In this document: piece after piece, positions 1 to 12,360 of the stretch
Numbering within the stretch: position 1 is the first letter of the stretch
Layout of the letters: every line of letters begins with the position of its first letter
Origin: Malus domestica
Taxonomy: Eukaryota > Streptophyta > Magnoliopsida > Rosales > Rosaceae
Direction: 5' to 3'
Assembly: GCF_042453785.1 (NCBI RefSeq)
Contig: NC_091676.1
Location: 503,501 to 567,500 of the forward strand
DNA length: 64,000 nucleotides
Notes under the pieces: model-generated
The model's database searches: none
Told to the model about the DNA's origin: nothing
Seen by the model: the letters and a program-made list of their open reading frames with translations, nothing else
Program-made: the position numbers and the translations under genes

Positions 1-1345
1 TTGTGTCTTGCTAGTAATTATCATTTATTTTATGTTTTGCATCATAAAAAATAAATCTCAATTTCTCTTATTAAATTTGCCTTACAATGCAAATTATCTC
101 GCAAAAAAAATTTAGTATTTAAATTTTTGCAAAAACCTGTGACGACTAACTACAAAACTTACATATATTTAATACAATCACTATTTGACGATAAAAAATA
201 ATTTATGTAAATATGAGTATTTGATACAATCATCAATGATTATCAAGATAATCATTGTTTTAAATAGGTGTAAGTATTGTTGTTAAATCCGAAACTGTGA
301 GTCATAAAACACATTTAGAGAAAAATTTTAAATGGGCCCAAATTATAATGGAGTGGTTTGGGCTTCAAGTTTAGGCGCCTAATAACAACCGGGCCTATTG
401 GGTTCGCTTAATGCAAGTTCCAGCTTGTTTTTACCATGTTACCCCGAATTTTAAAAACTCAAGTATATATGACAATTTTCTAACAGTTTGGTTTCAAATA
501 CTGTAAATTTAAGGTCTAGCTTTAACAAGGAATTTGAGCTAAAGCCACTCTTTGAGTTCTAACTTTAATTTAAGGTCTAACCCTTCACTTATAAGTGAGA
601 GGTTTTAAGTTCGATTTTCGCCAAAGACGAATTTTAATCACATTAATGCTAGCTCACTGTGAGGCTTAGCTTATCCCCTCACCCCCTTAGTGTAGATAAC
701 ATCGTTTGTTCAAAAAAAAAAAACTTTAATTTAAGGTCCAACCCTAATTAGATAATTAAGTCTTTTATTAATTCAAAGAAGAAGACGAGAGAAATGCATT
801 TGGCCTTATGCTATTTTTTATTCTCTAACAACAATCTGTTCTTGCTCACCCAATTTATTTGATTATGTTGATCATCAAAGGCAAGTTCAAATTTTCAGAC
901 ATTGATGAAAGTATCGCTAAATTGTAGTGCTAGCTTGTACAATATTTGAAGATGGTTGTTGACGAATGCCTTCATATCACATTGGACAACTTCATACTTT
1001 TCCTTCGAAAATTTCGAAATTGCTTGATGGAATTGTGTGAGAGAAAGAGAAGTTGACGGGTTGCCATTGATTTAATTTTTCAATAAATATTTTTGTCAAT
1101 TTTAATTTTAATTATTTAATCCGAAACTCTATTTTTAAAAGAAAAAGATATTTACCACAAAACCCAACACCACCGCAGTCCCCCCCTTTTATTTCTTAAA
1201 ATATACATTTTATATATAAATATTTTTGCACGACCAAAACAAACTTTTTAGTTTTAATTTCTTGCCTCAAAAAGTAGTTTTATTAAATTAATATTATTTA
1301 TGCGCCTCTCTCTGTTGAAGCAGTACAGACTACAGGAGGTAAACA
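1..1345. other. Intergenic region, AT-rich
   Basis: I see no gene here. It holds a SINE at 585-721 and one copy of a 45-bp direct repeat (998-1043; the other copy is 1608-1654). The last part, from about 1300, is CT-rich and is probably the 5' leader of the next gene. Confidence 0.6.
561..745 (+). repeat. 5'-truncated SINE with 24-bp target-site duplication
   Basis: The body (585-721) carries a B-box-like stretch (AAGTTCGATTTTCG) and ends in ATCGTTTGTTC plus an A tract. It is flanked by two 24-bp copies of the same sequence, 561-584 and 722-745, that differ at one base. A long target duplication and a terminal A tract are hallmarks of LINE-driven retroposition. The body resembles the longer copy at 13861-14030. 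Confidence 0.75.
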
Positions 1346-1349
1346 ACAT

Positions 1350-2647
1350 ATGACATCCTCGTTTTCACGAACACCGTTCAGGTAACTCTCTCTCCTCTCC
1401 TTCTTCTTCCTCTTTTTTTCCCTAATTTAATTTGTTTCTTTTATATTTTAATTTTCATTTATTATTAATTCTCTGTTGCTTTGAATTTTGTATGTTTAAT
1501 TCGTTATTTTTCTGGGTTTTGTGCTTCGAATTATGTATGATTTATGATACTCTGGGATGAGGGGTTGATTTATTTTACATATGTATGTTATTATTTTCCA
1601 ACATTATTTTTTCCTTCGAAAATTTCGAAATTGCATGATGCAATTCTATGAGAGCTTCCGAGTTCAAACTAATGAATTTCCAGCAGCTGGTTTAGCTCAA
1701 AAGTGCTTTCAACAAAACGAATTTGAACCTTTTTTATTCGATTATTAATAATAATTTTAGTATCTGATGATTTTGAATGTAGTTTTACCATTGTAGTAAA
1801 AGAATCACTTTTTTTTTTCCCAGAAAGTTTTTGTGCTGTGATCAAAAGTGCTTTTAAGACAAGTCATCGTTTTGGCACAGTCGCACCGTTTGGTTTGGGG
1901 AGTAATTTTCACACTCTCGTTTCCTCTTTCTGAACTTTCGACCGTTATTTATGTACTTTGATTCTCTTTTGATTTATTCAATCTAAAGTTTGGTGAAAAA
2001 AAAATTGTGGGATCACTTCCCCTTTTGCTTTTCTTAAGCACAAAGGCTTCAACTTTCAATTGAGGCGTATGCTTTTCTTGTGACATGAGGAAAACCTTGC
2101 TCTTATTTATTCTACTTGATGCCATAATTTGTATTGTGTAGGGCATGCTAAAATGGTGGACATGCAATTAAAGGGAAGTGCTTGCAGGATTAAGAAGTGT
2201 GCTTTCGATTTACTGTCAATCGGGAACGATCTGACGAATGACGATCACTCGTGGGAGTTGATGGGGAGGGATCTCCGCCTCAAATCGACGTTCTTGTACT
2301 GTGATCTTAATCAGATGATCTCTCGTTCACCAAGGGACCAGAAGAGAGCTCTCACTGAACTTGCCAACAAACTGTTTTGCTCCATTGAAGAGGTAATTAA
2401 CTTAACCACCGGTATGCAACTGCGTTTAGACCTCCCTAAACACATGCGGGGATGTTATTGTGCGGTATCTCAAACCAATTGCGCATTTTTGTACGGTTTA
2501 GCTTTTTCACGTGACAGTATGTTGGTTGTTTATGTATTTGTTTTCCAGTTGGATCAGGCAGTGAAAATTCGAAGCCTGGCGCTGACCCAAGATCGATACA
2601 ATGAGGCTGCTGTCATTTTACAGGAGGTGATGGCTCTTGCGCCTTAA
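1350..2647 (+). CDS. PsbQ-like protein, chloroplast NDH lumenal subunit type (5'-incomplete)
   Basis: Two coding exons are clear: 2142 (or the ATG at 2153) to 2392 and 2549-2647, joined by a GT-AG intron in phase 0. They encode the four-helix C-terminal part of a PsbQ-like protein, including RDLRLKSTFLYCDLNQ, LTELANKLF and a final LQEVMALAP. Related proteins (PNSL2/PNSL3) belong to the lumenal part of the chloroplast NDH complex in cyclic electron flow around photosystem I. The family normally begins with about 100 residues of transit peptide and lumen-targeting sequence. I find none here: an ATG at 1350 with a donor at 1381 joins out of frame to exon 2. The gene is therefore a 5'-truncated copy or uses an exon I cannot see. 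It converges on the DUF3755 gene. Confidence 0.65.
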
Positions 2648-2649
2648 AA

Positions 2650-3640
2650 ATAATACGGTCGATGGTTACAAACACTGATCTGTATATTATCTGTACACAA
2701 ATTTCATGTCATCTCTAAAGAAATAGCTTGATCCTCGAGTCAGGTCTCGTTTTTTCGGTTTCAAACAGCGCAACCCCGTTGCTATTTAGATATGTATTCA
2801 CCGTAACATTCCGGCATAGAAAACCAGTAGGGTTCCTCACAGTACTGAACTTAAAAAGCATATCATCAAAGGAAAAATGAGCAAACCAACAAATCAAACC
2901 GGGGTACCAAACAAAAGCGATGTGGTACAATTAACAATTACTAGTTGAGTTTATAAGAGTGAAACAATAAGTACTGGGAGCTCAAACTACATCTATATCG
3001 TTTATTTCCTGCACAAATGGAAGTAAGATCAAATGAAGCCAGCCAGGGATGGAGAAGTAAGATCAAATGCCAAATTCAGGCGGGTCTGAGTAGGCCTCGT
3101 CGGAGATTTCCAACTCTGCTTCCCAACTCGTTCGCTTTGCGCCTCAGACAACGAGGCAGTCCATCAGGATTCATGAACTTGATCTGTCTGCTTGAATTGG
3201 TCATTACAAATAAAAAATCAACTCCGTAGGTGAAAAAGTATACATATTCGGCTCATTGGCATCAAGCGATGAGCCCAGAGAAAGCCTGGACACAAAATTA
3301 AACTCGGAGTAGGCGTTTGGGAAGGGGAAACTTGGCGATTGCTCCTCAGAGTACTTTTACTATTTATATGCAAGTAATCAGATGCTGTTGAAAAATAAAT
3401 AGAGGACAATTCTAAGTGAAGAAATGCAGAAATGACAGCTAGTACTTTCATCAAATTTGTATTAGATTACAGGCTGAAATAGTCTAGAATTAATAGTTAC
3501 GAAAGGCGTAAATAAAGAGTACACATTCATCCAGCTATACAACAATTTGGAAAACACTTTCCAACCCCTCCCGCCTTCACAAGTGCCCGTGTCTTGCACA
3601 CCAACTCGCCAAGAATATATGAGTCATTTCACATGAACTT
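2650..3640. other. Convergent 3' region between the PsbQ-like and DUF3755 genes
   Basis: About 1 kb without a recognisable gene. It must contain the 3' untranslated regions of two converging transcripts. Short ORFs here have no family resemblance. Confidence 0.5.
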
Positions 3641-3642
3641 AC

Positions 3643-6249
3643 CTAAGTCGCATTACGCAAGATACTATTAGCAAGATCCTCGTCAATGGGTGGCAGTGGT
3701 GGCATTTGGCTCATTATGCCAGGCATAGCTCTCATGCTGCAAAAAAATGAAAAAGCATTCGTCAAAGTTTACCAAATCGGCATTATTTGTAATATACATT
3801 GAAACCAAGCACCTACTCATTAAGGATGGCAGTTATATTGTTCCTCGTGCGGTAGAAGAGGTCAATGTTTTCCTGTAACTGTTTATGAAAGAAACAAACT
3901 TTTAAGCAAAAAACACATGATTCATATGTTAATGATATTATATGGTCATCAGAAATGTAGATAAAAATTATGCCGGCAAATTAAAACTCAGAAAAGAGAG
4001 ATGCTAGGGGTAGGCAGTGTCGTCGTTTAGCGATAACACGTGTATATAGCGTATTGGATTATACTGTGTCAACAGCAAAAAAGGTCAGCTTAACATAACT
4101 GAGTAGATCAATGTAGTGGATTATTTCATTCATCAATATATGCTGATCAATTGGAAAAGTAAAATTCCAGAAGAAGACTATCAAGCAGCAATGCTGCCGC
4201 ATAATGCATCGGTTGCATAAAGTAACATAACAAGAAAAGGCATATTCCCTTTTCGCTTCTGACATATGACTTCAACCATAGCGTGTGGAACAACATGGCA
4301 TGCAAATTAGATGTGCAATAATCAACATGAACTATGATGGCAGGAGGCACTGACCTTGTATGAAGAAAGATTAGATGTAATTTGACTGAAAGCTTGAGCA
4401 TTTTGCTCCAATAGATGCTTGGCTGTGCCACTTAATCCTGATATTAACCAAAGAACAATTACGTCAATGAAACTATCAAATGAAATATAATACATGTGCA
4501 CAACTTCAAGACGGGAACAAGGAACAATATAGCAAGAAAGAAAATAGAATGAAATGTGTATGGTGGATTCTTGAAAGGCAATGGGAGGAAATAACGATAT
4601 ACAGACATATATTGACTGAGAGAAAGATGTGCGCAAATAGGAACTATAAGATTTAGATGAAAACAATAATGAGAGAAGAAACAAGGTATTTCTCGAACCT
4701 TCATACTGCAAACGCTCATTCTGGTCCATATGGTGCCCCATAAGAGAATATGCAGCCATGTCCAGTGGTGGAGCTGAATGTATGTTTGTCTTTGAAGACG
4801 ACTCCACCAGTTTATCCTGAAGAAGCATGATCTTTAGAATACTGGTTCTTCAATCAACATAAGATCCTAAAGACATTCATTGGTTCAATTAACTAAAACA
4901 AAAATCCCATTCACTGTGTTACAGCTTAGGACAGCAAAAGTCACCGATACATCAAGGGATCTTAAGTTTTCATGTCTAACAATAACTGCAGTTAGAATAT
5001 ACATTATTGTTTAAACTCAGGGTAAGGAGTCAAGACATTATTATTATTATTATTTCCAGTAAGAGCCTTGAACTGAATGAATCTTCATGATACAAAAATG
5101 AAAAGTTCAAGCCAAAACCAATGTCAGACAGTTCGCATAAACTTCAGAAATATACCTTCCTAATGTTCCCCTTCTTTCCCATACTATGTTCTTCAGATTT
5201 CCTACGCTTTCTCTGCAAAACATTTCAAAAGTAGTTCCAACTCAACCAAAAAATCTAAGGAACAAATCTAGAGTAATGAACAAAACTAAAAATACATCAA
5301 TAGGTGAAGAGCTTACAGTCATCCACCTACACCTCAAAGCAACATCACGCACAGTTTTATCACGTAACATTGCCGCGATCTTTATGTACCTCATAATACT
5401 TGGTTCATTGGCATATCTACATTTGGAAAATAAATGGCTCAAAAATGTTAAACTCAAAACACAGTAAATGAAACCACCATAGTAGGACAACAACTAGGCA
5501 ACAGACAGTAAAGTGAAAGAAATTCAATTCCCATCATAGCAAGCGGATATGTGAAACAATAAGGCTACTTAGATCATAACCATACCAATTACAGTTTTGG
5601 AGCACGATGGGGGGGAGGCCATAGACATAAAGTAATGGTTTAAGAAGCTGATGGTTTTAAGTCCAAAGAAATATATGTTATGCCTGTATTAGAATGAAGA
5701 TTTGCAGTTTGCTACAGTTAGACAGAGTGCAAACATTACGAGACTCCATCAACAACAAAGTTTAATCACATCAGAAGCTTCGTCACAACATCCAATGAAT
5801 CGTTACTAAACGTAGTTTAGCAACACGAATATCAAACTAATAGGCAATTATACATAACTGTGGCACTTAAACACAAACACATATGAACGATAACGAATTT
5901 AACAAGAGATAAGATTCCGAATGACCTACTTGCCAAGGCCCTCCTCCAATTTGTACTGTTCCTCCACAGACCACTCAACAGCCAAACCTGTGTCATGCTT
6001 GAGCCCAGGGACCGAATCGAGAAGCAGAGAACCAGATGAACTCCCAGCCTGACTAATTACAGGATTGTTGTTAACTATGCCCGAATGCGACGAAAACATC
6101 ATGCCCCCGTCCGTACCAAAGTAATTCCCCATCGGAATCATCTCCGAACTGCTGTTTATGGCCCCGGACTGAAACGATATCGCGTGTCGGTTCAAACCGT
6201 AGCCAAAAGCTTCGTCACGGTGAAACCCTGTGTTCGACTGCATCGCCAT
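3643..6249 (-). CDS. DUF3755 / SANT-like nuclear protein
   Basis: Seven exons, all with GT-AG borders: 6249-5930, 5416-5317, 5212-5156, 4816-4699, 4437-4355, 3878-3817 and 3736-3643, giving 277 residues. The N-terminal half is low complexity with GLKHDTGLAVEWSVEEQYKLEEG, the start of a Myb/SANT-like helix that continues in exon 2 through YIKIAAMLRDKTVRDVALRC and then a basic RKRRK stretch. The C-terminal part (SGTAKHLLEQNAQAF, then NIDLFYRTRNNITAILND) is the DUF3755 region of plant proteins. Its molecular role is unknown; the SANT-like fold and basic patch suggest a nuclear, chromatin-linked protein (inference). The start at 6249 was chosen because it gives the usual short N-terminus; no earlier in-frame ATG has a family match. 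Confidence 0.88.
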
Positions 6250-6830
6250 TTCCTTGCAATTTCTGCTACTAAATCCCAGCCGGGGGAGCACACAAATCAA
6301 CTACGCAATCCAAACCAACGCACGATACTTTTGAAGGAATTGAAATCCCATGTCGCGTAAAGCCAACGCTTTCCTTCTCGTTACCAGAAACCACTGATTT
6401 GGGGCTGCTCAATCATCAAAACTCTCGGCTCATCAAGTTCAAAACCTTAGATTCCACGGCTCAACGACGATTGCAGCTACCCCAATTAAGCTGCAACAAA
6501 CCGCCATAACTGGTGACAAAAGTCTTCAAATTTCAGCAAAAAATAGCAACTTTAATCTCCAACGGCAATACCCAAATCCCCAAAACTCGAACAAAATCCC
6601 CAAATAGAAAAACCCCTCAAATTTTCAGACCCTCGAAAGCTCCTGAAGCAACAGAAAATCCCCAAAGATGGGGAAGGAGGAGGAGAAGAAGAAGAAAAAG
6701 CTGAGCACCCAATAGTAACAAAAACCCAGAAAAAATGTTGAAAGCATTTGCTTCGTGTAGCTCCGAAATGGCAGATAATGGAAAGCACTGAGAGGAGAGC
6801 ACCAAGTGGGTACTACCTACGTGTGGTGCT
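6250..6830 (-). promoter_or_regulatory. Probable 5' leader of the DUF3755 gene
   Basis: The stretch upstream of the ATG at 6249 is richer in G+C than the flanks and reads as a pyrimidine-rich leader on the minus strand. There is no coding match. CT microsatellite sequence lies just beyond it at 6970-6990. Confidence 0.35.
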
Positions 6831-7202
6831 TAGAGAGAGAAAAGCTTGAGAGGGCGTTACCTTTTTGGGGTTCAACTTTCCGACGGACCCCTAATTGGTC
6901 CTCCCTTCCTTTCTTTATTCATTTTTTTTTTTCCTTTTTTTTTTCCTGGGCAGTAGTAGCAGTGATGGCTCCCTCTCTCTCTCTCTCTCCTGCTCTCTGC
7001 TACTTTCTCTTTTCTTTTTTATTTTGATTTATTTCCTTTTTTCGAAAAGCTTTTTTGGAATATTTAATTTAATTTTCTGGTTGGTTTGTTTGTTTTCTCC
7101 TTTTTGTACAGAGAAAGACAAAGAAGATAGCTCAGAGGCCTGGCGCTCTCAGCCAATGGGGAACCGAAGAATGGGGGGCAACAAAAAGTTGAAGCCTTTA
7201 AT

Positions 7203-7363
7203 TTTAAGGAAAACTAATGAAAAGAGCTTGAAAACTTTGAGTTTTAATGATAAGGACAAAATAAAGGGTAAAGTGAATAGTATCAGGATTGACTTTTTAG
7301 TGTAAAAATGTGGTTTTTCGTTAAAGTGAACAGTACCGGAGCTTTTCGTTAAAATTCTCTTAA
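7203..7363 (+). repeat. Short dispersed repeat, copy 1
   Basis: This block of about 160 bp recurs in inverted orientation at 14860-15018 with only scattered differences. Both copies sit between AT-rich direct repeats (TTAATTTTAA here), as expected of a transposed element. No convincing terminal inverted repeat or A tail was seen, so the class is open. Confidence 0.65.
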
Positions 7364-9045
7364 TTTTAATGTTTTTTATTTAATTATTTTTATTTATTCA
7401 ATTCGTAAAGTTGAATAAATTAATATATGGTTGTAGATCTCGGAATTCAGCAACAGTGCGAATCCCCATAAGCATTTGATGCCAATTATTGTGGACTCTC
7501 CACCTTTCCTTTCGCACCACTTTTTTTCATCAACTTTTTTCTTTTAATTGGTTTTTAAGTATACGGTAATAGACATCCAACTCCAACTACGCATACGTGG
7601 ACGCGGTTATGTTGATCGGTGGCGGTGTTTGATATTTTTTCGATACATTAGATATTTTCGTGAAAATTAGAAAAAATAAATTTCATTTCATATGTATAAA
7701 TTCTTAAATTTTGATTAAAATTGACAGATTTCGTTGATATTTTTTACATACCAATTAAATATCGACAAACTATCATATGACATTCTAAACTTTCATTTAA
7801 AATTTTCATATTTTTAGTAAATTTTCATTATTTCAATCGAATGCAACCGATGAGGATATATCCATCTGTATTCCACAGATTTACATATTAATATTCTCAC
7901 TGATACTAATATTTTAAATATTAATTAGCAACTCCATTATTTATATCTTCTTCACTATTTTATATTAGTTTAAACTAAAGTAGCATTTGTATAAACATAA
8001 TAAACCATTTTCTTACACCTTCTAACTTTAGATATAAAAAGAAAAATATAATAATGTTGGACTTTTATTTCCACTTAGATGAAAACCTTTTGCACAAAAT
8101 CTGGGCAACACAAAACTAAATTGATTTTGGAATTGTTTATTTGATTGGTGGAAATGTAAACCTCAAAAATCCAACGGGCTTAATCATCACAACTTTATCC
8201 ACAACCTTAAATCTAATTATTTTGTAATTGTTAATTCATCAATCTATTTTTTTAATTCCATAATGATTCAAGTATAGAATGCCAATAATAAATGGAATGT
8301 TTTCACTTACCCTTCTAAAACAACTTACATGAAATTAATTCATTGTAACAATAGCGTTTCTGTAAAATAATATTATGAAACACAACTCATAAACAGCAAT
8401 ATCGGAACACCACGTAACGATGAACAGCTAACGTCATTCTCCACAAATCCAACCAAAACACCCACAAAGTTGATATGGTTACACAAATATCCACCCGGAT
8501 AAAGTGCGTCGGAACGGGCATAGCAACATAGCCGATGGAACGTCAACTAATGGTTTGCGGGAACATGTAGTTAGAATCGAACACAAAAATTGAGGAAGAC
8601 CTCAGCGAAAATTAACATCGATACAAAAATGAACGTCGATCAATAATTATTTGAATTGGTTTAAACACCCGAATTAATTTACATGCATGTTAACCTTGAA
8701 TACAAAAAACTCTGGTAAATTCCTAGTAGATTTTATTATGTACAAAACAGGGTTGCTTGGGAAGCAAGAATCAGAACAAAAATTAACCGCATGAGATGGT
8801 ACGTAACTCAATCAGGTAGCTGCGCTGACACCAACTGAAAGAGTTGGTGAGCTGAAAACGTTGGATCAACAGCAACAATGAGATACGTATTTGGTCTCAA
8901 TTGGCAGAGAGAGAAGAGAAGAGACGAGGGATCAACCCTTAGTAGACGAAGATTGAGACTGCAGCATGGAGGATCATGCTTCATGAATGTAGTTATCCCC
9001 AGCACCACAGCTACCAAGAAAGGTAATATCGGAGATTGACAGGAT
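7364..9045. other. Intergenic region, no gene seen
   Basis: Very AT-rich to about 8640. I find no coding exon, and the short ORFs have no family features. The part from about 8700 probably overlaps the 3' leader of the tail-anchored protein gene on the minus strand. A GA microsatellite closes the interval at 9046-9069. Confidence 0.5.
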
Positions 9046-9069
9046 AGAGAGAGAGAGAGAGAGAGAGAA
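9046..9069. repeat. GA microsatellite
   Basis: Perfect AG/GA dinucleotide run of about 12 units just beyond the last exon of the minus-strand gene, probably within its 3' UTR. Confidence 0.9.
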
Positions 9070-9136
9070 CGTGCCTCCTCGATTCGATCATATGCCCGTT
9101 CTACGCTATGCTATGCTCCATTCCGTCCACGGTTTG

Positions 9137-12043
9137 TCAAATTGTTCTATTAATGGCCAGTGTGAAGTATATGAGGATTAATGTACCCATACTGGACCTG
9201 ATCAAGAATAAGAAGCAAACACACACAAAAGCATGTATCAACGAATAATAACATTCACACTAGTATATTATATAAACACGAAATAAGATCCTTTTCATAT
9301 TTACTCGTATTTGTTTCAGAGGAGTATATATGAAATGAACAAGGTAGAGGGCTTACACTGTCGCAAATATGAAAAGGATCTTTCGAGGGTTAATGGCCAT
9401 AAAGCGATTCGTGCCTGTAAGCACGGTTGAGGTTGACCCAAACGATTTTATGGTGATCAGTGACTTCTTCAACGGTTCCAGCTGAGAGTTCACTATCAAG
9501 GGGAACACATAATTAATACAGTTCAAACTGCAGTCTATGCCAAGGTGATCGATATTTTAAATGTTAACGCCTATCAATAAGATTGCAAATTGTCTTCTGA
9601 GACTTCATAGCAAGCTAGCTAGATGACTGTAAATTATACCTTTCACCAGAAGTTTCTTTGGTGGCTCATCCGTGTCTTCCTCGTCAGTATTCATCAATCG
9701 CTCTGCTCGATAAAACCATTTTCTTGAGAGCGCTCCCTAAAGAAAATATAGCGTAAAATAAAAGCATGACCAAAGTTTGCGAGATCGACATGAGGAGTAC
9801 TTTCAAGATTGATAACAAAGAGACAGCTACTTACTGTCATTTTGGGGCTTCCGGAGCTTCTATCTGAGGGTTGTGTAAGGCTCTCAATATCCAACACAAC
9901 GGTGTGAGTTCTATCTGAAGCAGTTGTATCAGTCTATACATTAAAATCGATAAACAACATCAGTACATTGATGGATGCATAAACAATGTGACTATGGGAT
10001 AGCATCAGCGACCTACTTACAATACAATCGATCAAATTTTTTTCAATAACAATGTTTAACAGCTAGCAGACATTCACAATCCCATAATACGGTACCAGAA
10101 TCACCTACGTGAGAGTGTTTTGGGCCGTTAATTATTTGAGTTAAATAACTTGGAGCTCGGAAACTTATGCTAGTATGACTGATAGAGCGTTTTAAAAGAT
10201 TTCATCTGTCTAAACTGCCATCTGCAACCCTGGTTTTCTATACACGAATAAAAGGCTTCAGTAAACAGGATTAAAAACTCAAATCTAATAAAATCCAACA
10301 GTTCAGTAAAACATTGTTTATCAATTATTTATCTAGACTGTAATTTCATATTTTCTTTTGTTGTCGACTGACAGTTTGGAAAGATGTAGCATTTGGCCTC
10401 CAAGGACTACAAGTACCTGAAAAAGGATTTGGATCCTCTCCTTAGCTTAAGGAGAGGATCCTCCTGACCAAGACACGTGGGCCGTTGGATGAATATCTAA
10501 CGGTTATAATTATTATAACTTTAAAGGGACCTTCCTGTTTGTAACCGTTGGATTTTATCCAACAGTCCATATGTCTTAGTTAGAAGGATCCTCTCCATAA
10601 GCTCAGGATCAAATCCCCTGAAAAACAACGGACAAACCCTAAAGTAGTAGTAGTGAGCTATCTAATGTCAGAAGAGTGACATTCATTATTTATATTCTTC
10701 CCATACCATATACGCTATAGCCAGTACCAGATAAACCTGCCCTAATTAGGTCAAACAAATTAAACAAGTTGACAGAAAACTAATTCTTGGACCATTCCCA
10801 TGTGATGCGACGAAACCGAGGCAAGAAAAACCATACAAAAATTAGTCACGCTAACTAAGCTTAAATATTATTCTTTTGAAATTAATACTACAAATAGGCA
10901 ATCGTGGAACCACATGCACCTAAAATATCCCAAGAAAATTGCTACGGCGACTTTTTCATAGTGGGACTCTCTGTCCCCTCATGTTGTTGGCATGAGAATT
11001 AACGTTAAAAGGTGGCAGAGAGTTCACGGTGGTAAAATTACAATGATTGGACGAGTTAAGCACAGTGGTAAAATTACCAACAACTATTGAATCTGTGAGA
11101 TGAACGGAGGTTTGTCTGTTAGCATGGTGGAAGTGGAGCCTTATGGCTTCAATAATTGATATCTACCTCTATATAAATATATGTATATTTACAATTTGTT
11201 TCTTTACTTGGACAGCTATAGTTACCTGTATGGTGCAGATTCCTTCATTGCAGGAACCAGGAAGGTGGGGATTGTAAATAAACCTAATTAATTACAGATT
11301 ATATGCTAATAACAAATTTAATTACAAACATTGAGATACTGTTTGCTAGTTAGCATAGTTTTGTCTTTTAAGTTTTACTCGATATTCAAATTTTCAAATA
11401 ACATACAGACATCCAAGAGCTATATATATAGAGTATGATGTACAGCAGCAAATGCACAAAGTGACAATATATAATTTGTCACTTCAATATGGATGCTTAA
11501 ACGGTCAATTTGTTCAAACTCACACGGAGGCTTAAACCATCTCTAAATCAAATTAGTAATTAGTATTTCTAGGAATCTCGTTAGATGATATGAAGAGAAT
11601 GAACAATTTCGAATTTCAATTATGACACACCACATTAGAAGAAAGGAGGACTTAGATTAACTTCAAATTGTTATTTTTCATGCAAAATATTGGAGTACAA
11701 CAACTTGATTATGAAAGAAGCAGAGAGAACATGAAAACTAACAAATTAAAAAAAATAAAAAATAAAACATGGAGATTATCAGTTCATCTTAATTGTATCT
11801 GTAATTTAAAGAAAATTGGTAATAAATGAAAACAATTTGAAAATTAAAGCAGAGGAAAAATTCAACGATATATCTGTAAACTGAGATTGAAGTCGCAGCA
11901 GAATAAGCTCCACGTACTAACGTAAACACTGAGTCATTACAAATTACCAGTTCTATATGACAAAATTTAAGTAAATGAAAGTGTATAATCTAGAAGAAGA
12001 GTACCTGTCCGGTCTGCTCCTCCCTCTCAAAATCTCTCTCCAT
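9137..12043 (-). CDS. Small tail-anchored plant protein of unknown function
   Basis: I rebuilt five exons with GT-AG borders and consistent phase: 12043-12005, 9933-9835, 9736-9640, 9492-9357 and 9197-9137, giving 143 residues. The first intron is about 2.07 kb and holds a MITE. The protein starts MERDFEREEQ, has a conserved-looking VVLDIESLTQPS block, an acidic NTDEEDTDEPPKKLLVKV block, the motif NRFMAINPRKI and a C-terminal hydrophobic helix (about residues 117-138, ending LILIYFTLAI) followed by NRTI. The lone C-terminal helix suggests tail anchoring with the N-terminus in the cytosol (inference). The block order matches uncharacterised plant proteins I recall; I know no function. Exons are below 140 bp, so ORF scanning misses them. 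Confidence 0.75.
10416..10625. mobile_element. MITE in the first intron, about 9-bp target duplication
   Basis: The element body is about 10425-10616. Its ends are inverted copies (GGATTTGGATCCTCTCC against the reverse complement of GGATCAAATCC with its neighbours). It is flanked by CCTGAAAAA on both sides. Size and target length fit a Mutator- or hAT-type MITE. It lies inside the 2-kb first intron of the tail-anchored protein gene. Confidence 0.7.
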
Positions 12044-12360
12044 TGATTTCTCAGAGAAATTAATCATAGCATACCAGAGAGAACGTCGTCGTCGTCGTCC
12101 TCCTGCTCCTCCTCGATCAATATTCCTCAATGTTTGCCGCCTCTAACTTAGAACAAGTTATCAACAGAGCAGCTCACCGCTGATCGCCGTCGGAAACCTC
12201 TCTCTGTATCTGCCTCTCTTCTGAGGTTGAAATTTGAAGATGTTAGCGTCAGAAGGGAGAGATGAGAGGAGAAGACTGCCTCCTACAGCTCCTTACTGGC
12301 TGACTGGGCATAGCAATTAGCAAGTGTATCGCCAGATCGCTCTCGCTTTCTCTCTCTCCG
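12044..12360 (-). promoter_or_regulatory. Probable 5' leader and core promoter of the tail-anchored protein gene
   Basis: Pyrimidine-rich on the minus strand, with higher G+C than the flanks, directly upstream of the ATG at 12043. The upstream boundary is not visible. Confidence 0.35.

Noticed and set aside
6806-7305. ORFs rich in Phe, Leu and Ser near the CT tract
   Set aside because: Low-complexity translation of pyrimidine-rich leader and repeat DNA.
8808-9017. 69-codon minus-strand ORF next to the tail-anchored protein gene
   Set aside because: It lies after the stop codon of that gene, in the likely 3' UTR, with no match.
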